A stretch of DNA of 64,000 nt, from NCBI GenBank assembly GCA_017527905.1, contig JAFXPK010000053.1, positions 1 through 64,000 of the forward strand, written 5' to 3'. The notes below the pieces were generated by a model. It was not told where the DNA came from. It did no database searches and saw nothing but the letters and a program-made list of their open reading frames with translations. Positions 22,301 to 28,951 of this stretch are shown here, piece after piece; within the stretch, counting starts at the first letter, position 1, and each line of letters opens with the position of its first letter. Made by a program: the position numbers and the translations under genes. Origin of the DNA: Paludibacteraceae bacterium. GTDB lineage: Bacteria; Bacteroidota; Bacteroidia; Bacteroidales; Paludibacteraceae.

Positions 22301-24558
22301 AGCTCCAAGCTTGCCCCACCATTATTCGAGTTCACGAACTTACAGCCGATGGCGCTTGACGCATCGAAAACACCGCCCCTTGACGAGCTTTCCTGTGCGC
22401 TATTCCCTTCAAACACACAATTGCTCACAATCGAACCTTTTTGGGCATATACCAAACAGTGAGAATACGTTTTGTTGCTCTTCACCTCGCAATTATCCAT
22501 CTCACAACCGACTAACTGAAGCGTATAATTGAGGCGATCCTTGTCCCTATACGAGTTGCCGATAATCAACGAATTTTTGATGGTCGAACCAGTCGCATTG
22601 ATGGCAGAAGCACTGTTTGATGCCTTGTTGTCTTTGACGATACAGTTATTGATTGTCGTGTTGCCACAGATACCCAAACCACCACCATTCGTCGCAAAAC
22701 CGTTTTGAATAGTAAATCCATCCACCACGACTGCCTTAGACTTGTCGAAATCAAAATTCTGAGAAATAACACGTCTTTTACCCATACCATCCAAAATAGT
22801 AGGGTTCCTTGCGGTATCCCTAGCGGACAAAGACGTCTCCGTACCTGCGAAACCTCCGTATAAGCTGATTCCGCTCGCCAAGCTCACCACCGTGGAAAGC
22901 GTCGTGTCGCCGTAATAAGTGCCGGCGGCCACCCAAATCTGGTGAGTCTTTCCGTCGGCCGCTGCTGCGAAAATCGCCTGTTGCACATCGCCGAACGCGG
23001 AGCTCCAGCTTGAACCGTTTCCTTTAGCGCCCGACTTCACATAGACGATGTCGCCACACGTGAAGGATGGAGCCTTTGTATGGGCCGATTCGATCGCACC
23101 CATATCCACTGCGCCGCCCTGCTTCCTCGTTTTTCCTAACACATCCAACAAGTCCGAGACATCCGCTCCCGCATTGATGCAATAAGAGTTTGCGGACAAA
23201 GAGAAGTCGGCATTACCAGCATTCGTAAACGCGGCATACTGCATCGAGCCGTCCATATTACCCCCCACAAAGGTGGCCTCCAACATGTTATTAGAGACAG
23301 TGTTTGTCCCATCCAGCGTCAAGACTCCGCCATAGATGCCATCCGTCTTGTTGCCGACCACTATAGAGTTTTTCATCACGGAATTTCTCACGCGCACGAT
23401 CTTCCCGTTCGTTGTCTTATTACGGACAATAGTACAGTTGATCATGGAAGCGCCACCGTTCAGATAGACAGGTTCATCGTTTGATGAACAGATATTGTCG
23501 TATATCAAACAATTCGAGACCGACGCAGTCGATCTATATAAATCGAAGATACGGGAAGCCAACTTGTTCCCTTTTATCACACACCTATTGTATTTCCCTT
23601 GGGTGCTCAGCAATATGTAGTTCGACTCATTGTTAAGGATCTGGCAATCCTCTACCCGGGCATCCCCACTCCAATCAGCAATAAGGTTATTGTTGGGAAT
23701 CTTGTTCCCCTCGAACAAGCAATTGCTCAACACCGCATTTCCCTGGAGTTCCACGCTCCCCCCATCACTATTCGTATTGATGAACTTACAATTGCGAACC
23801 GTTGAGGAGATGAAACATGATCCTCTATAGTTATAATAAGACTTATTAGCTTCGACCACGCAATCAGATATCTCGGAACCATTCTCCGCATAAATAGCGG
23901 CATAGAAATACCCCTCATTGTTCTTCACCAAGCAACCATCCATTTTACTGCCGTTAAGATAGACTGCATAATGATTGGAAGTTAGGTATTTATTGCCAAT
24001 GATCTGGGTATTCGTGACCCTAGCGCCTTTCGCATATATGGCCGAGCCATAGCCGGAAGAGGTATTGCCCTTGATGATACAGTTGTTGATTGTCGTGTTA
24101 GCGTTGATGTTCACACCACCACCATTTTCCGCCGTTCCGTTTTGGATAGTGAATCCATCCACCACAACCGCAGAAGTCGAATCGAACGCACTCTCCTGAA
24201 AGACGACCCGATTTTTTTCGGAACCGTCCAACACGGTAGGGTTCGCCGCAGTGTCTCTCGCCGCCAACGAAGTCTCGTTACCAGCGAAACCGCCATAAAG
24301 GCAGACATTAGGTTTTAGCGTAACGACGGGCGATGACCCGTTTTTGTAAACGCCCTTAGCCACCCAAACGTCAGCGCCTCTCTTTGCCGCGGAATCCACA
24401 GCCTGCTGAACATTTCCAAATGCATTACTCCAGGAACTACCATTTCCGTTAGCCCCTGATTTCACATAAAAAACACCTTTCGCCGACACAGAAAGCGAGA
24501 CGAAAGATAATGCCAAAACCAACAACAATGATTTTGACTTCACACAGAAATAACTCAT
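10378..24558 (-). CDS. Giant T9SS-secreted multi-module beta-helix protein (about 4726 aa)
   Basis: I place the start at 24558 although the frame is open to an ATG at 24651: from 24558 there are 12 residues before the LVLALSFV signal core, exactly as in the paralogue at 10032. Six right-handed beta-helix modules begin near residues 26, 502, 983, 1463, 1943 and 2376. They are followed by an Fn3-like region (about 2900), a bacterial Ig-like domain (about 3095), a carboxypeptidase-regulatory-like domain (about 3403), a Cys-rich segment with acidic runs and hydrophobic IPVVG stretches (about 3703-3903), a long region of beta-rich repeats and a final T9SS type A sorting domain (about 4653-4726, with GVYIV and a closing KVIVK). 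Likely exported through the outer membrane and anchored or released at the surface. The ligand is unknown; adhesin or glycan binding is inference from domain type only. Confidence 0.93.
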   Translation of the reverse strand: MSYFCVKSKSLLLVLALSFVSLSVSAKGVFYVKSGANGNGSSWSNAFGNVQQAVDSAAKRGADVWVAKGVYKNGSSPVVTLKPNVCLYGGFAGNETSLAARDTAANPTVLDGSEKNRVVFQESAFDSTSAVVVDGFTIQNGTAENGGGVNINANTTINNCIIKGNTSSGYGSAIYAKGARVTNTQIIGNKYLTSNHYAVYLNGSKMDGCLVKNNEGYFYAAIYAENGSEISDCVVEANKSYYNYRGSCFISSTVRNCKFINTNSDGGSVELQGNAVLSNCLFEGNKIPNNNLIADWSGDARVEDCQILNNESNYILLSTQGKYNRCVIKGNKLASRIFDLYRSTASVSNCLIYDNICSSNDEPVYLNGGASMINCTIVRNKTTNGKIVRVRNSVMKNSIVVGNKTDGIYGGVLTLDGTNTVSNNMLEATFVGGNMDGSMQYAAFTNAGNADFSLSANSYCINAGADVSDLLDVLGKTRKQGGAVDMGAIESAHTKAPSFTCGDIVYVKSGAKGNGSSWSSAFGDVQQAIFAAAADGKTHQIWVAAGTYYGDTTLSTVVSLASGISLYGGFAGTETSLSARDTARNPTILDGMGKRRVISQNFDFDKSKAVVVDGFTIQNGFATNGGGLGICGNTTINNCIVKDNKASNSASAINATGSTIKNSLIIGNSYRDKDRLNYTLQLVGCEMDNCEVKSNKTYSHCLVYAQKGSIVSNCVFEGNSAQESSSRGGVFDASSAIGCKFVNSNNGGASLELQGKAVVRDCLFEKNSLNGTLIYDWSGDARVEDCRILNNTTTSVLLSSRGKYNRCVIQGNTISSRIIDFSYSAATISNCLISDNISSSSDEPIYLYDGASMNNCTVARNSTNCTKIVYMNTSSMRNSIVVDNKKNSGYSGVFNLLGTNTISNNMLEGSFVEGNIDGSMQYAAFTDAENGDYSLSSNSYCINAGADLADSLDVFGKTRKQGGAVDMGAIESAHTKAPSFTCGDIVYVKSGAKGNGSSWSSAFGDVQQAIFAAAADGKKHQIWVAAGTYYGDTTLSTVVNLASGISLYGGFAGTETSLSARDTAKNPTILDGMEKRRVITQNYAFDKSKAVVVDGFTIRNGSAVNGGGLNINANTTINNCIVKENKVSGYGSAINATGATIKNTQIIGNSYAPYMHYTVYLTGGLMDSCAVKNNEGYNQCAIYAKDKAIVSNCEISGNKSRNNDYTGSAFSSSEVINCKFVNTVGCGSSVEMQNAAVMRGCLFEGNTDVNVTMLSDWNGDVRVEDCQFLNNTLSVNVLGSRGKYNRCLVKGNTTSAHLASFNYSEARISNSLICDNVCTSSSNEPVYLFSGASMINCTVVGNSMKSAKVIGLHNSTMKNSIVAGNLTDANYSGVLSLDGTNTISNNMLEGTFVEGNIDGSMQYAAFTDAENDDYSLSANSYCINGGLDVADSLDLLGKARKQGGAVDMGAIESAHTTAPVITTGDIIYVKSGAKGNGSSWSSAFGDVQQAIFAAAADGKTHQIWVAAGTYYGDTTLSTVVNLASGISLYGGFAGTETSLAARDTAKYPTILDGMGKRRVITQNYDFDSTKAVVVDGFTIQNGLATNGGGLYINANTTINNCIVKENKAISNASAIYATNATIKNTQIFGNTYLDRLNYTVRLANCQMENCVLKNNRTYSSCAMYAESGSIVTNCVFEGNSSQDNSSRGSYINASSLIGCKFVNTVGSGASLYLQGNSIVRECLFEKNQDINTNIIYDWSETVLVEDCRFVNNTTNTVLVSSRGKWNRCILRGNTTYGNVLDFTYAGATISNSLICDNICTSTSTLVNLYNGASMTNCTVARNSTKAKSIVSITNSSLKNSIVVGNKMDANYSGILSQSGTNTISDNMLEATFLEGNIDGSMQYAAFTDPENGDYSLSANSYCINAGADVADTLDLFGNARKQSDAVDLGAIESAHTTAPVITIGEIVYVKAGAQGNGSSWSSPFGDVQQAIFAAAADGKKHQIWVAAGTYYGDTTLSTVVNLASGVSLYGGFAGTETSLSARDTAKNPTILDGMGKRRVITQNYNFDTSMVVVVDGFTIQNGAAAEGAGAYLRKSTVLNNCIVRNCHAVENGTAIYAADASVTNSVICDNGDYASNSNKRGALYLIRSQVDNCIVKDNKGYVVSGLYAESSRITNSLFEGNGTVRECMISLTNGSTMSDCKVLNNICTVSYYCILVRLDGGSVVERCLIDGNETNSNVVYLYSNSSISNSQITNCVSRSASVLSLSGSSEMVNCTVADNQSNDQSIYCYANTQILNSIVVGNKRSNNKETVYVNGATIKHSMIEGGAAGDGNIDGSKSSAAFVNASKGDYSLSERSLCINAGTDVDYTTDMLGNERKQSEAVDMGAIESPFTERVSVGTIIYVKAGATGSGSSWDDALGEINQAVSLASMTGLNHQIWVAKGTYYGDTSLTSAISLAAGVSLYGGFAGGESSLEERDPVKNLTVIDGRYKRRCIIQNYDFADSLAIVVDGFTIQNGGLANNNGVNAKTKKNTTFNNCVFRNAREGDDVVFAEKSVIRNCEFKDNVIQALEVHDGIVDSCAFKDNSSNQNGKRIVYLERSRMSNSEISNHVTNYGVVEAEDRSFITSCKFMNNVTPYRSIVYLGTSTLENSLVCGNVVTGGSNYGVISANSTSFITNATIAHNTTKSVSAIYFSNSYSGRYTTIANSIIYGNKVKDVVCPQVVASDYIKVMYCASDGELTGENNIRLASSNSGSDASQNYVCFINAAGGDYRLHATSSCVDKGLDSVMTAAHDAIGGSRIYGKAIDLGAIEFDGEYVQMLDYSQAVCHNRYSLEASFDSTISKIDWKISNAGGVSGFEVASGSGKTIPAMQLHTSKSTVDTLVVKVTPYDKNGVAGNPFDYKYFVYPDFSKKKVTFSQPQVAYVVNEQNNSMSIEWNRLSLPVEVDSYDLYVWKSTQKMPATPVGSFVKEHYKNMTGLANHTTYKYMVKAVIACDTICSEIDSFRIDIPVSLTLSGNINCVFGSKLNETSSLTRYVKGFELTDSITYEISGRDASDFSAQVEKGWDKLNGGYLRIFYTPTDVKKQQSDAEITIRSGKSDKYKITLYLAGTLSNYYVYDAIVGQNVYHAGDTVDIVGVLTDAYGSPMQGKSLTIEANSNTGFTHSTTDVTDSTGKAAVRFATSPTECGVYTVKVYIGSKSDDAALAKFEIPGMAYTGGTTKWTIQKGDTIDGSITITNRSSVPLHNLVVETRELADGLSVQFDTLETLKGNESARIPYRATGTKLTEDKFYLPSVFRVSSDEETTCDFSTYFFCEQPYGQIKVSPANIDEYVSKQKAKYISLELTNAGFGETGEITLAMPDFSGFSVPSTTLPSLKSGDTSRVSLKVAYYDGAPINVPFTGSIGVNCANGKSTSLPFRIEFSSESKGSLEVDVVDEYFYNTADKKHLSDAQVVVRNQFNNVVVASGYTDSTGIVNFDSIPEGTYLLSVKANKHSEYQETIEIQAGRKLSKFVFLSYQAITYTWNVERVEIEDKYDIDLDFEYETNVPAPVVTLSFPNDVPDVERFEVGVPKTVLLQITNHGLIAAHYVKFGMPSMPYYRFYVPYNYIDSLPANHTEFVPITIVRTSYEYPSAADYSIDNGYGLLLENESLGKSECPSVHAEYSYVCGLLRQKSAVTKPVKGCPYLTPLGGGGNGGGGFDVPIYGGTNRESHQMGNVQNHSHAVNLDLPCNTCLSKVDPWGCAGGLLGLIPVVGPALSWGTEKLHDALEKDAEERRKRLSCEVEEEEEDHAHWFETAESPFNDYELNNATPEDLVERMDRQDGYFFNGYIDYDDEDDEDLPFLSASISSLQTEYKAVRLLVDAYSGELDPYEAVDFIWDQGKEYLDDAKDKIPVVKYVPWECIDMLCQLNSCDAGRYAENCGRYVYDRIMGNNEEDADTRKAVTTAGDTVVIENGVMVDVLYSDGDSLSAQNKPKEPAMRKAQFEMQNSIYQTSDARSLAAQDAVELAGFLSYKTNILRELAGSEDRLSVSGIVDYFDYTIKDYSHGRKISLDSIKKLPTLDLPTTEMLEIAQRWNETVEANENGVYSPNEQYPNIIDKSVISTYMDSIVNFYTYMRLRGHRTLDHMLLSINKQVHKPTQKNICASVKLHISQTLTMTREAFDGTLTVNNGNETGAMEGFKVELEVRDEEGNLANDLFQINTEKVTGASAIDGTGEIAPKSEATAVFRFIPERGAAPTAPVNYSFGGRIIYVDPSSGDTVSADLYPVTLTVNPSPDLQIDYFMQRNILADDALTLDRVEPSVPAALGVRIDNQGYGDAKNVKLETAQPEIVDNEKGLLIDFSIIGSSLNGKDCDLGSENIDFGNIEAHSAKTGVWWMTSSLLGHFTKYEASVVHANSFGNPELSLVKGIAIHELIKTVDAYGVKEDSIVDFLVNDKEDDDDTPDAIYYSNGGMDPVYGTQWTRLDKERVSPVDTVVRLTVTPSNAGWNYAQMMDPGNNCYEIQKVVRVKDSVEIPLDNVWTTFVTLPDGMEPVYVNRLHFLDHMTTLGENDYDIYYSVRKNLLRVTSITGVPTTVEAVTSPVDSVIVTFSHKIQKESFDYRDIELYCQAGDNLSDSTITVAQRDDYTYVVNISSKTMATGFFKIEVNVNNVYDKDGYPGEFGKNATWSQYIEGYGPIVTSVEETETDKIVIYTYGNNIYVKSEMAGVLDIYDLLSRLVVKNARYGEGVTMVATLPKGVYIVNGTKVIVK
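16180..24480 (-). repeat. Array of six beta-helix modules inside the right giant gene
   Basis: Modules start near 24480, 23052, 21609, 20170, 18729 and 17430. Spacings are about 1428, 1443, 1439, 1441 and 1299 bp. The DNA of modules 2 to 5 is nearly identical over long stretches: for example the segments at about 18541-18600 and 19981-20040 lie exactly 1440 bp apart and differ at only a few bases. Such similarity among neighbours points to recent tandem duplication or gene conversion. It will also be a hazard for short-read assembly. Confidence 0.9.
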
Positions 24559-24821
24559 TGCTTTGTCCATATATTCATTATTACACACACATACAAACTT
24601 GCATAAAATATAGTACAAAAATAGTGCCAAAGCCTTTCGTTTTTCGCCCATGGGCCACCAAAAATCAAAAAAACTGCAAAAATGAACTTATTTTTTCCAT
24701 TTTGTGACATTCTTATCACAAAGTCTGGGTCAAACAAACATTCGCATAGCCACCCCTAACCAATCCACCCTTAAAACCACCTTTTCTAGGGATTGCGGGG
24801 ATGGCCAAAACCGCAGAAATT

Positions 24822-24842
24822 TGCAAGCGATATGCAAGCGAT
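24822..24842 (+). repeat. Short direct repeat upstream of the ECF S-component gene
   Basis: The decamer TGCAAGCGAT occurs twice, at 24822-24831 and 24833-24842, an 11-base period close to one helical turn, 37 bases before the ATG at 24879. The position would suit a regulator binding site, but no regulator is known and chance is possible. The rest of the 24559-24878 gap is AT-rich. It should hold the divergent promoters; I saw a TATTTTTG box at 24623-24616 (minus) without a good -33 partner. Confidence 0.35.
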
Positions 24843-24878
24843 GAAAGATCCAGTAATAACCATTAATAGAAAATTAAT

Positions 24879-25451
24879 ATGAAACCAGCAATCAAGATTC
24901 TTCTCATGGCAATCGCTTACCTTGCCATGTTTGTGATGGGCGCCGCAAGCGGGATGATCCATCCGAGGTGCTATGCCTATGTCGGGGCGATTCTGCCTCT
25001 CATCTCCGCATTCATTTACCTTTACACATCGACCCTCATCCGCAAGTTCGGTGCAGCGGTCGTCCTGAACGGTTTCCTCCTACTTCTTTTCCTGCTGGCG
25101 GGAGAGGCGGACATTGCCCTCGTCATAGGATTTGTCATCCTGACGGCACTCGCAGAAATCATCCGATGCCACTACGGATACGACACGATCAAGGGAATCC
25201 GTTGGAGTTTCCTACCGTTCGCCTATTCGTTCTTCGCCTACACCGCACATTGGTGGACCGACACGGAAGGCTCGCTGGCGGCCGCAGTCGAGGAGATGCC
25301 CGCAGGGTACGACGAACTGATGAAACCGGTGATCGACAACGTGCCCATGCTAATCATCGTGCTGCTGCTGACAACACCCGTGGCCATCTATGCGATGCGC
25401 ATTGCGGAACGCTCATTGAAGGCACAAACCGAGGGCATGAAACAGAGTTGA
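24879..25451 (+). CDS. Hydrophobic membrane protein, probable MptD-family ECF transporter S component
   Basis: The protein has 190 residues with five or six membrane segments and a basic C-terminal stretch (AMRIAERSLKAQ). Length, hydrophobicity and the central region around IIRCHYGYDTIKG and HWWTDTEGS recall the Trep_Strep/MptD family of putative ECF transporter substrate-binding subunits, which would capture a vitamin or similar small molecule and share an energising module encoded elsewhere. No EcfA or EcfT gene is adjacent, so it would be a solitary group II S component. Family assignment is from memory of the pattern and moderately sure; a generic conserved membrane protein is the alternative. 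It lies alone on the plus strand between minus-strand genes and ends just before a strong terminator. Confidence 0.6.
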   Translation: MKPAIKILLMAIAYLAMFVMGAASGMIHPRCYAYVGAILPLISAFIYLYTSTLIRKFGAAVVLNGFLLLLFLLAGEADIALVIGFVILTALAEIIRCHYGYDTIKGIRWSFLPFAYSFFAYTAHWWTDTEGSLAAAVEEMPAGYDELMKPVIDNVPMLIIVLLLTTPVAIYAMRIAERSLKAQTEGMKQS

Positions 25452-25487
25452 CAAGCCAAGGTCTCGCACAGAGTCTGGCACAAGAAA

Positions 25488-25518
25488 GCGGGCTGTTCCA
25501 CAAGATGGAACAGCCCGC
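25488..25518. terminator. Strong bidirectional terminator between convergent genes
   Basis: A perfect 13-bp stem (GCGGGCTGTTCCA with its complement) closes a five-base loop. It is followed by GTCTTTT on the plus strand and TTTCTT on the minus strand. It sits between the stop of the plus-strand gene at 25451 and the stop of the minus-strand gene at 25540, so it can serve both. Confidence 0.85.
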
Positions 25519-25539
25519 GTCTTTTCGGGGTGGGTTAGA

Positions 25540-28500
25540 TTACAGTTCAACCAACACCTTCTCGTGACCTACGATGTAGTAGGAACCCTTCTTCAATCCA
25601 TCCAAAGCCTCAGACTTCTTGACGTTGGATTTTACGATGACACCAGAGATGGTATAGACATTAACCAACTCGTCCATGTCTCCCGCAAGTTGTGTCTTTA
25701 CGCCCACATGCTCAGAATCATCGCACATGTAGAGTTGGATATCATCCAACACCAAATCATTACCTTCCTTGTTATAGTCTAGGATTCCATCCGTTCCATC
25801 TCCCGCACAAGAAACGACGGACAACTCCATATCGGTTCCCTGCAAATAAAATTCCACTTGAGCGGCAACCCAATCTACGCCACTAGTTATAGATTTCACC
25901 GCATGTTTTGACTTATGGATATCACCTGTGGTCAGATCCTTCACTTGGATGCGAATATCCACTGGATATGGGGAGCCAGCGAATGTGTTCACATAGCAAA
26001 TAGCCGTATAGTTTCCAGATTGCAATCCGCTAACCTGTCGTGTGTAAATCGGAGCCTCTGACTCATTGTTGCAGTTTAGGAACAGCATGCCTCCATAAGC
26101 GGTCGTGTCATAGGTGTGGTCCGGGATGAATGTCCAGCCATTCTCTATCGGGCGTTTCCCGTCCCCGAAATAGGCTTCCCAACCCCACTGCGTACCACCT
26201 TCAAGACCATCATAAGCGCATGTCACATTCCCGGCGACGCAATACCTACCTTCAGAAGACGGAGACTCTGCACACTCCACATTAGCTTGTGGCGTCAATT
26301 CGATGCATGTCGCCCAATTTTTTCCATCCGTATGATCCAGTTTCTTCGGGTTGCTGAGGTCACTGTAGTCCCACGTCCAATAGTTTTTATCGGAAGTGAA
26401 CGTACCGAAGTCCTCCTGCCAAACCAGTTTCTTCGGAATCTTGTTGCCGTAATCGTCCAAACAATAAGAATCTATTACAGAGACAGGGTCAACGTCCGCA
26501 TAGACAATCAATGTGTCGTATGTATTGCAATCGTTTATTTCTTTGCCATAGGCATCCAAGACGTTGTCCTGCACCTTTAGGATGAATAAGGTACCATTCT
26601 TGTCCGCATCTTCCCAGTTCACCGTCAATGGTCTAGCGACCGCACCTAAGATATCGCTGATCGGCATCGATTCGGCATCATCTATGTGCCAAGACATTAT
26701 GTAGTCGGCATAAGGCTTGCCATTCATGTCCATGACTGTCACATCGCTCGAGGTCAGTGTCACGGACTCTCCTGATTTAAGATGGATGCTCTTCACGTAT
26801 TTGCCATCCGCATAGATAGTAGGTTCTCCGGATTTAGTACATTTAACCGGATTCTCTGCTGAGCATAAGAAGAGTTGGATATCGTCCAAGATGAAGTCAC
26901 TACCTGTCGGAGTGTTGGAGCGCATAATGACCTCAAGTAAAATCTCATCCCCCTCAAAATTAGTACGGATAGAAAACTCCGCCCAATCTGACCCGACGAG
27001 TTCCAACCCGTCCACAACATTCGATTTCACGACTGTACCTGACTTCAAATCGGTCAGACGCATATATACTTCTCCCTTTGTCGTTTCCGCAATAAATGTA
27101 TTCAGATAACCCCTTGCCAACAAAGAAGCGTTCGGTATGAGTGAACTTTTTATCGTTTTCGAATAAACGACAGAATCAGTAAAGCTGCCGTTCACAAAGA
27201 ACATGCCTCCATAATCCAAACCTTGGTAAGTGTGGTCGGGAGCGAATGCCCTGCCGTTTCTCCCAGGAGTCTCTCCGTTAAAACAATAAGCTTCATATGA
27301 CCAACACGTACCACCCGACACATCAACATCATTCGAACAAGTCACGTTGCCGGCAACGGTATAGGTGGCGTCATAAGAAGGACTTGTGGCACAAAAATAC
27401 CCACTAAGTTCCAGGCCATAACATGTGCTCCACTTCTCGGCATCGTCATGCATCACTTTCTTAGGCGCATCCGGATCGGAATAGTCCCACGACCAATAAG
27501 TGGAATCGGACGTGAAAGTTCCGAAGTCCTCTTGCCAGAGCAAACGGCGAGGCAACGGCTGACCAATATCGTTTTTACAACACTCTATTTCCTTGATTTG
27601 AAACGACGCAGACTGCATCTCTACGCTAGATGACGAGAGAGAATAAGAATAGACAGTCTCTTTTTGAGGAGAAACAGGATATGGGACATGAACATACTCC
27701 CAATCAGTAGCCCCTTTGATTGCACGGCCATTCTCGTACCACTGGATGGTGGTATTACTGTAGATCGTATCAGCGGACAGCACAACTGCGTCCGAACCCA
27801 CACACACCTCTTTCGGTCCATAAACAATAGGCGCAATGTCCGCATAGAGTCTGATGGACTTAATCATGAGCGCAAAACCTGTATACAAGTTGGTTGCCAA
27901 ATGGAAATCCAAGTCTCCCTTTTCGTTAAGATTAGCCAAATATGCGGAAGTCTCGAATATACTCAAAGAACACTTTTTCGCAGCCAAGGACCTCAAGGAA
28001 AACATTTCATAGGCAGCAGCCAAAGGTTTTTTACCCGAATTAATCATCAACTCTCCCGAGTACACAGCAATGGAATGCGGTTCCGGGTTAGTTGGGCTAT
28101 AATCAACATATGACGGCGTATGAGGATTACAATATTCCACTTCGATTCTGCATTTGCCTTGGGCTTTCAATCCCTCCACATGACAAGACAACACGCATTG
28201 CTGCTGTAGGCCTCTCTTCCCAGAAGAAACGACGAAGCCCCATTCTCCGTTATCTTCATTATCCATCATACGGAACGAATCCAAGCGGACTGGATTAGGA
28301 GTGATGGCATAGCAAGGTTGATTGTCTAGGAACGACGAGCTTTCCTCGCTGAAGGCAATGGAATCAGCCATTTTCATCTCCGTAGAAAATGTGATAGGCA
28401 CGATTGTATTGCCCGTGGCACTTACCTTATCCAAGGATACCATCTGCGCACCTTCCTGTCCAGGCACAGAGAAGTCGATCTCCGCCACCAAAGGCAATTT

Positions 28501-28596
28501 TTCTTGTTGTGCAAGAGCACCCACCCACATTCCTAATAGGAGTACCAGGAATGTCAAACATCTTGTAAAGTTGTTTCTCATACTCGATTTTCTCAT
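25540..28596 (-). CDS. Secreted T9SS type A protein with a duplicated module (1018 aa)
   Basis: A signal peptide (hydrophobic core LVLLLGMWVGALA, cleavage near ALA-QQ) begins the protein; an ATG at 28581 is an equally good start. An N-terminal beta-rich region is followed by an Ig-like segment (about 270-340), then two copies of a roughly 225-residue module (about 354-575 and 724-954). Both copies open with WQEDFGTFTSD and close with LDDIQL(F/Y)(L/M)C. The last 60 residues (VNVYTISGVIV, GLKKGSYYIVG, KVLVEL) form a type A T9SS sorting domain. The paired modules look like jelly-roll or carbohydrate-binding folds of T9SS cargo, but I do not recognise the family and give no substrate. A possible promoter at 28796-28826 would leave a leader of about 190 bases. 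Confidence 0.9.
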   Translation of the reverse strand: MRKSSMRNNFTRCLTFLVLLLGMWVGALAQQEKLPLVAEIDFSVPGQEGAQMVSLDKVSATGNTIVPITFSTEMKMADSIAFSEESSSFLDNQPCYAITPNPVRLDSFRMMDNEDNGEWGFVVSSGKRGLQQQCVLSCHVEGLKAQGKCRIEVEYCNPHTPSYVDYSPTNPEPHSIAVYSGELMINSGKKPLAAAYEMFSLRSLAAKKCSLSIFETSAYLANLNEKGDLDFHLATNLYTGFALMIKSIRLYADIAPIVYGPKEVCVGSDAVVLSADTIYSNTTIQWYENGRAIKGATDWEYVHVPYPVSPQKETVYSYSLSSSSVEMQSASFQIKEIECCKNDIGQPLPRRLLWQEDFGTFTSDSTYWSWDYSDPDAPKKVMHDDAEKWSTCYGLELSGYFCATSPSYDATYTVAGNVTCSNDVDVSGGTCWSYEAYCFNGETPGRNGRAFAPDHTYQGLDYGGMFFVNGSFTDSVVYSKTIKSSLIPNASLLARGYLNTFIAETTKGEVYMRLTDLKSGTVVKSNVVDGLELVGSDWAEFSIRTNFEGDEILLEVIMRSNTPTGSDFILDDIQLFLCSAENPVKCTKSGEPTIYADGKYVKSIHLKSGESVTLTSSDVTVMDMNGKPYADYIMSWHIDDAESMPISDILGAVARPLTVNWEDADKNGTLFILKVQDNVLDAYGKEINDCNTYDTLIVYADVDPVSVIDSYCLDDYGNKIPKKLVWQEDFGTFTSDKNYWTWDYSDLSNPKKLDHTDGKNWATCIELTPQANVECAESPSSEGRYCVAGNVTCAYDGLEGGTQWGWEAYFGDGKRPIENGWTFIPDHTYDTTAYGGMLFLNCNNESEAPIYTRQVSGLQSGNYTAICYVNTFAGSPYPVDIRIQVKDLTTGDIHKSKHAVKSITSGVDWVAAQVEFYLQGTDMELSVVSCAGDGTDGILDYNKEGNDLVLDDIQLYMCDDSEHVGVKTQLAGDMDELVNVYTISGVIVKSNVKKSEALDGLKKGSYYIVGHEKVLVEL

Positions 28597-28795
28597 TAAA
28601 ACATTGTTTTAGGGTTCCATCTGTTTATTCCCAAATTCATAGGCTGCAGAACCCTGACATTACAACCCACAAATCCATTCATGCCAATTAATTGATTTCT
28701 AATTATTTAATATATAACACTCTGCAAATACCATGTGAATCCACATATGCTAAACATTTATACAAATCCACAATCAGCACTTCAAATATTTCGTG

Positions 28796-28826
28796 CAAAT
28801 GTACGCATATATTTTAAATGAAACAA
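28796..28826 (-). promoter_or_regulatory. Candidate promoter with a long leader, minus strand
   Basis: On the minus strand TTG (28826-28824) stands 20 bases before TACATTTG (28803-28796). Its nearest downstream gene is the T9SS protein at 28596, which would leave an untranslated leader of about 190 bases in the AT-rich stretch 28597-28790. I found no better box nearer to the gene and no obvious riboswitch fold in the leader. Confidence 0.45.
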
Positions 28827-28951
28827 TCAAGCGGCACATTTATTTTTGACATTTCACGTCATAACAGGCATGAAGTCCTTTCAGAACCCATCCTATAGCA
28901 TCCACAAACACAAAAGGAGGAAACACCTCCTATCAAACTTTGAAAAAAACC

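Noticed and set aside
4480-24480. Periodic repeats considered as a CRISPR array
   Set aside because: The period is about 1440 bases, in frame and coding; no short direct repeats with unique spacers exist in the window.
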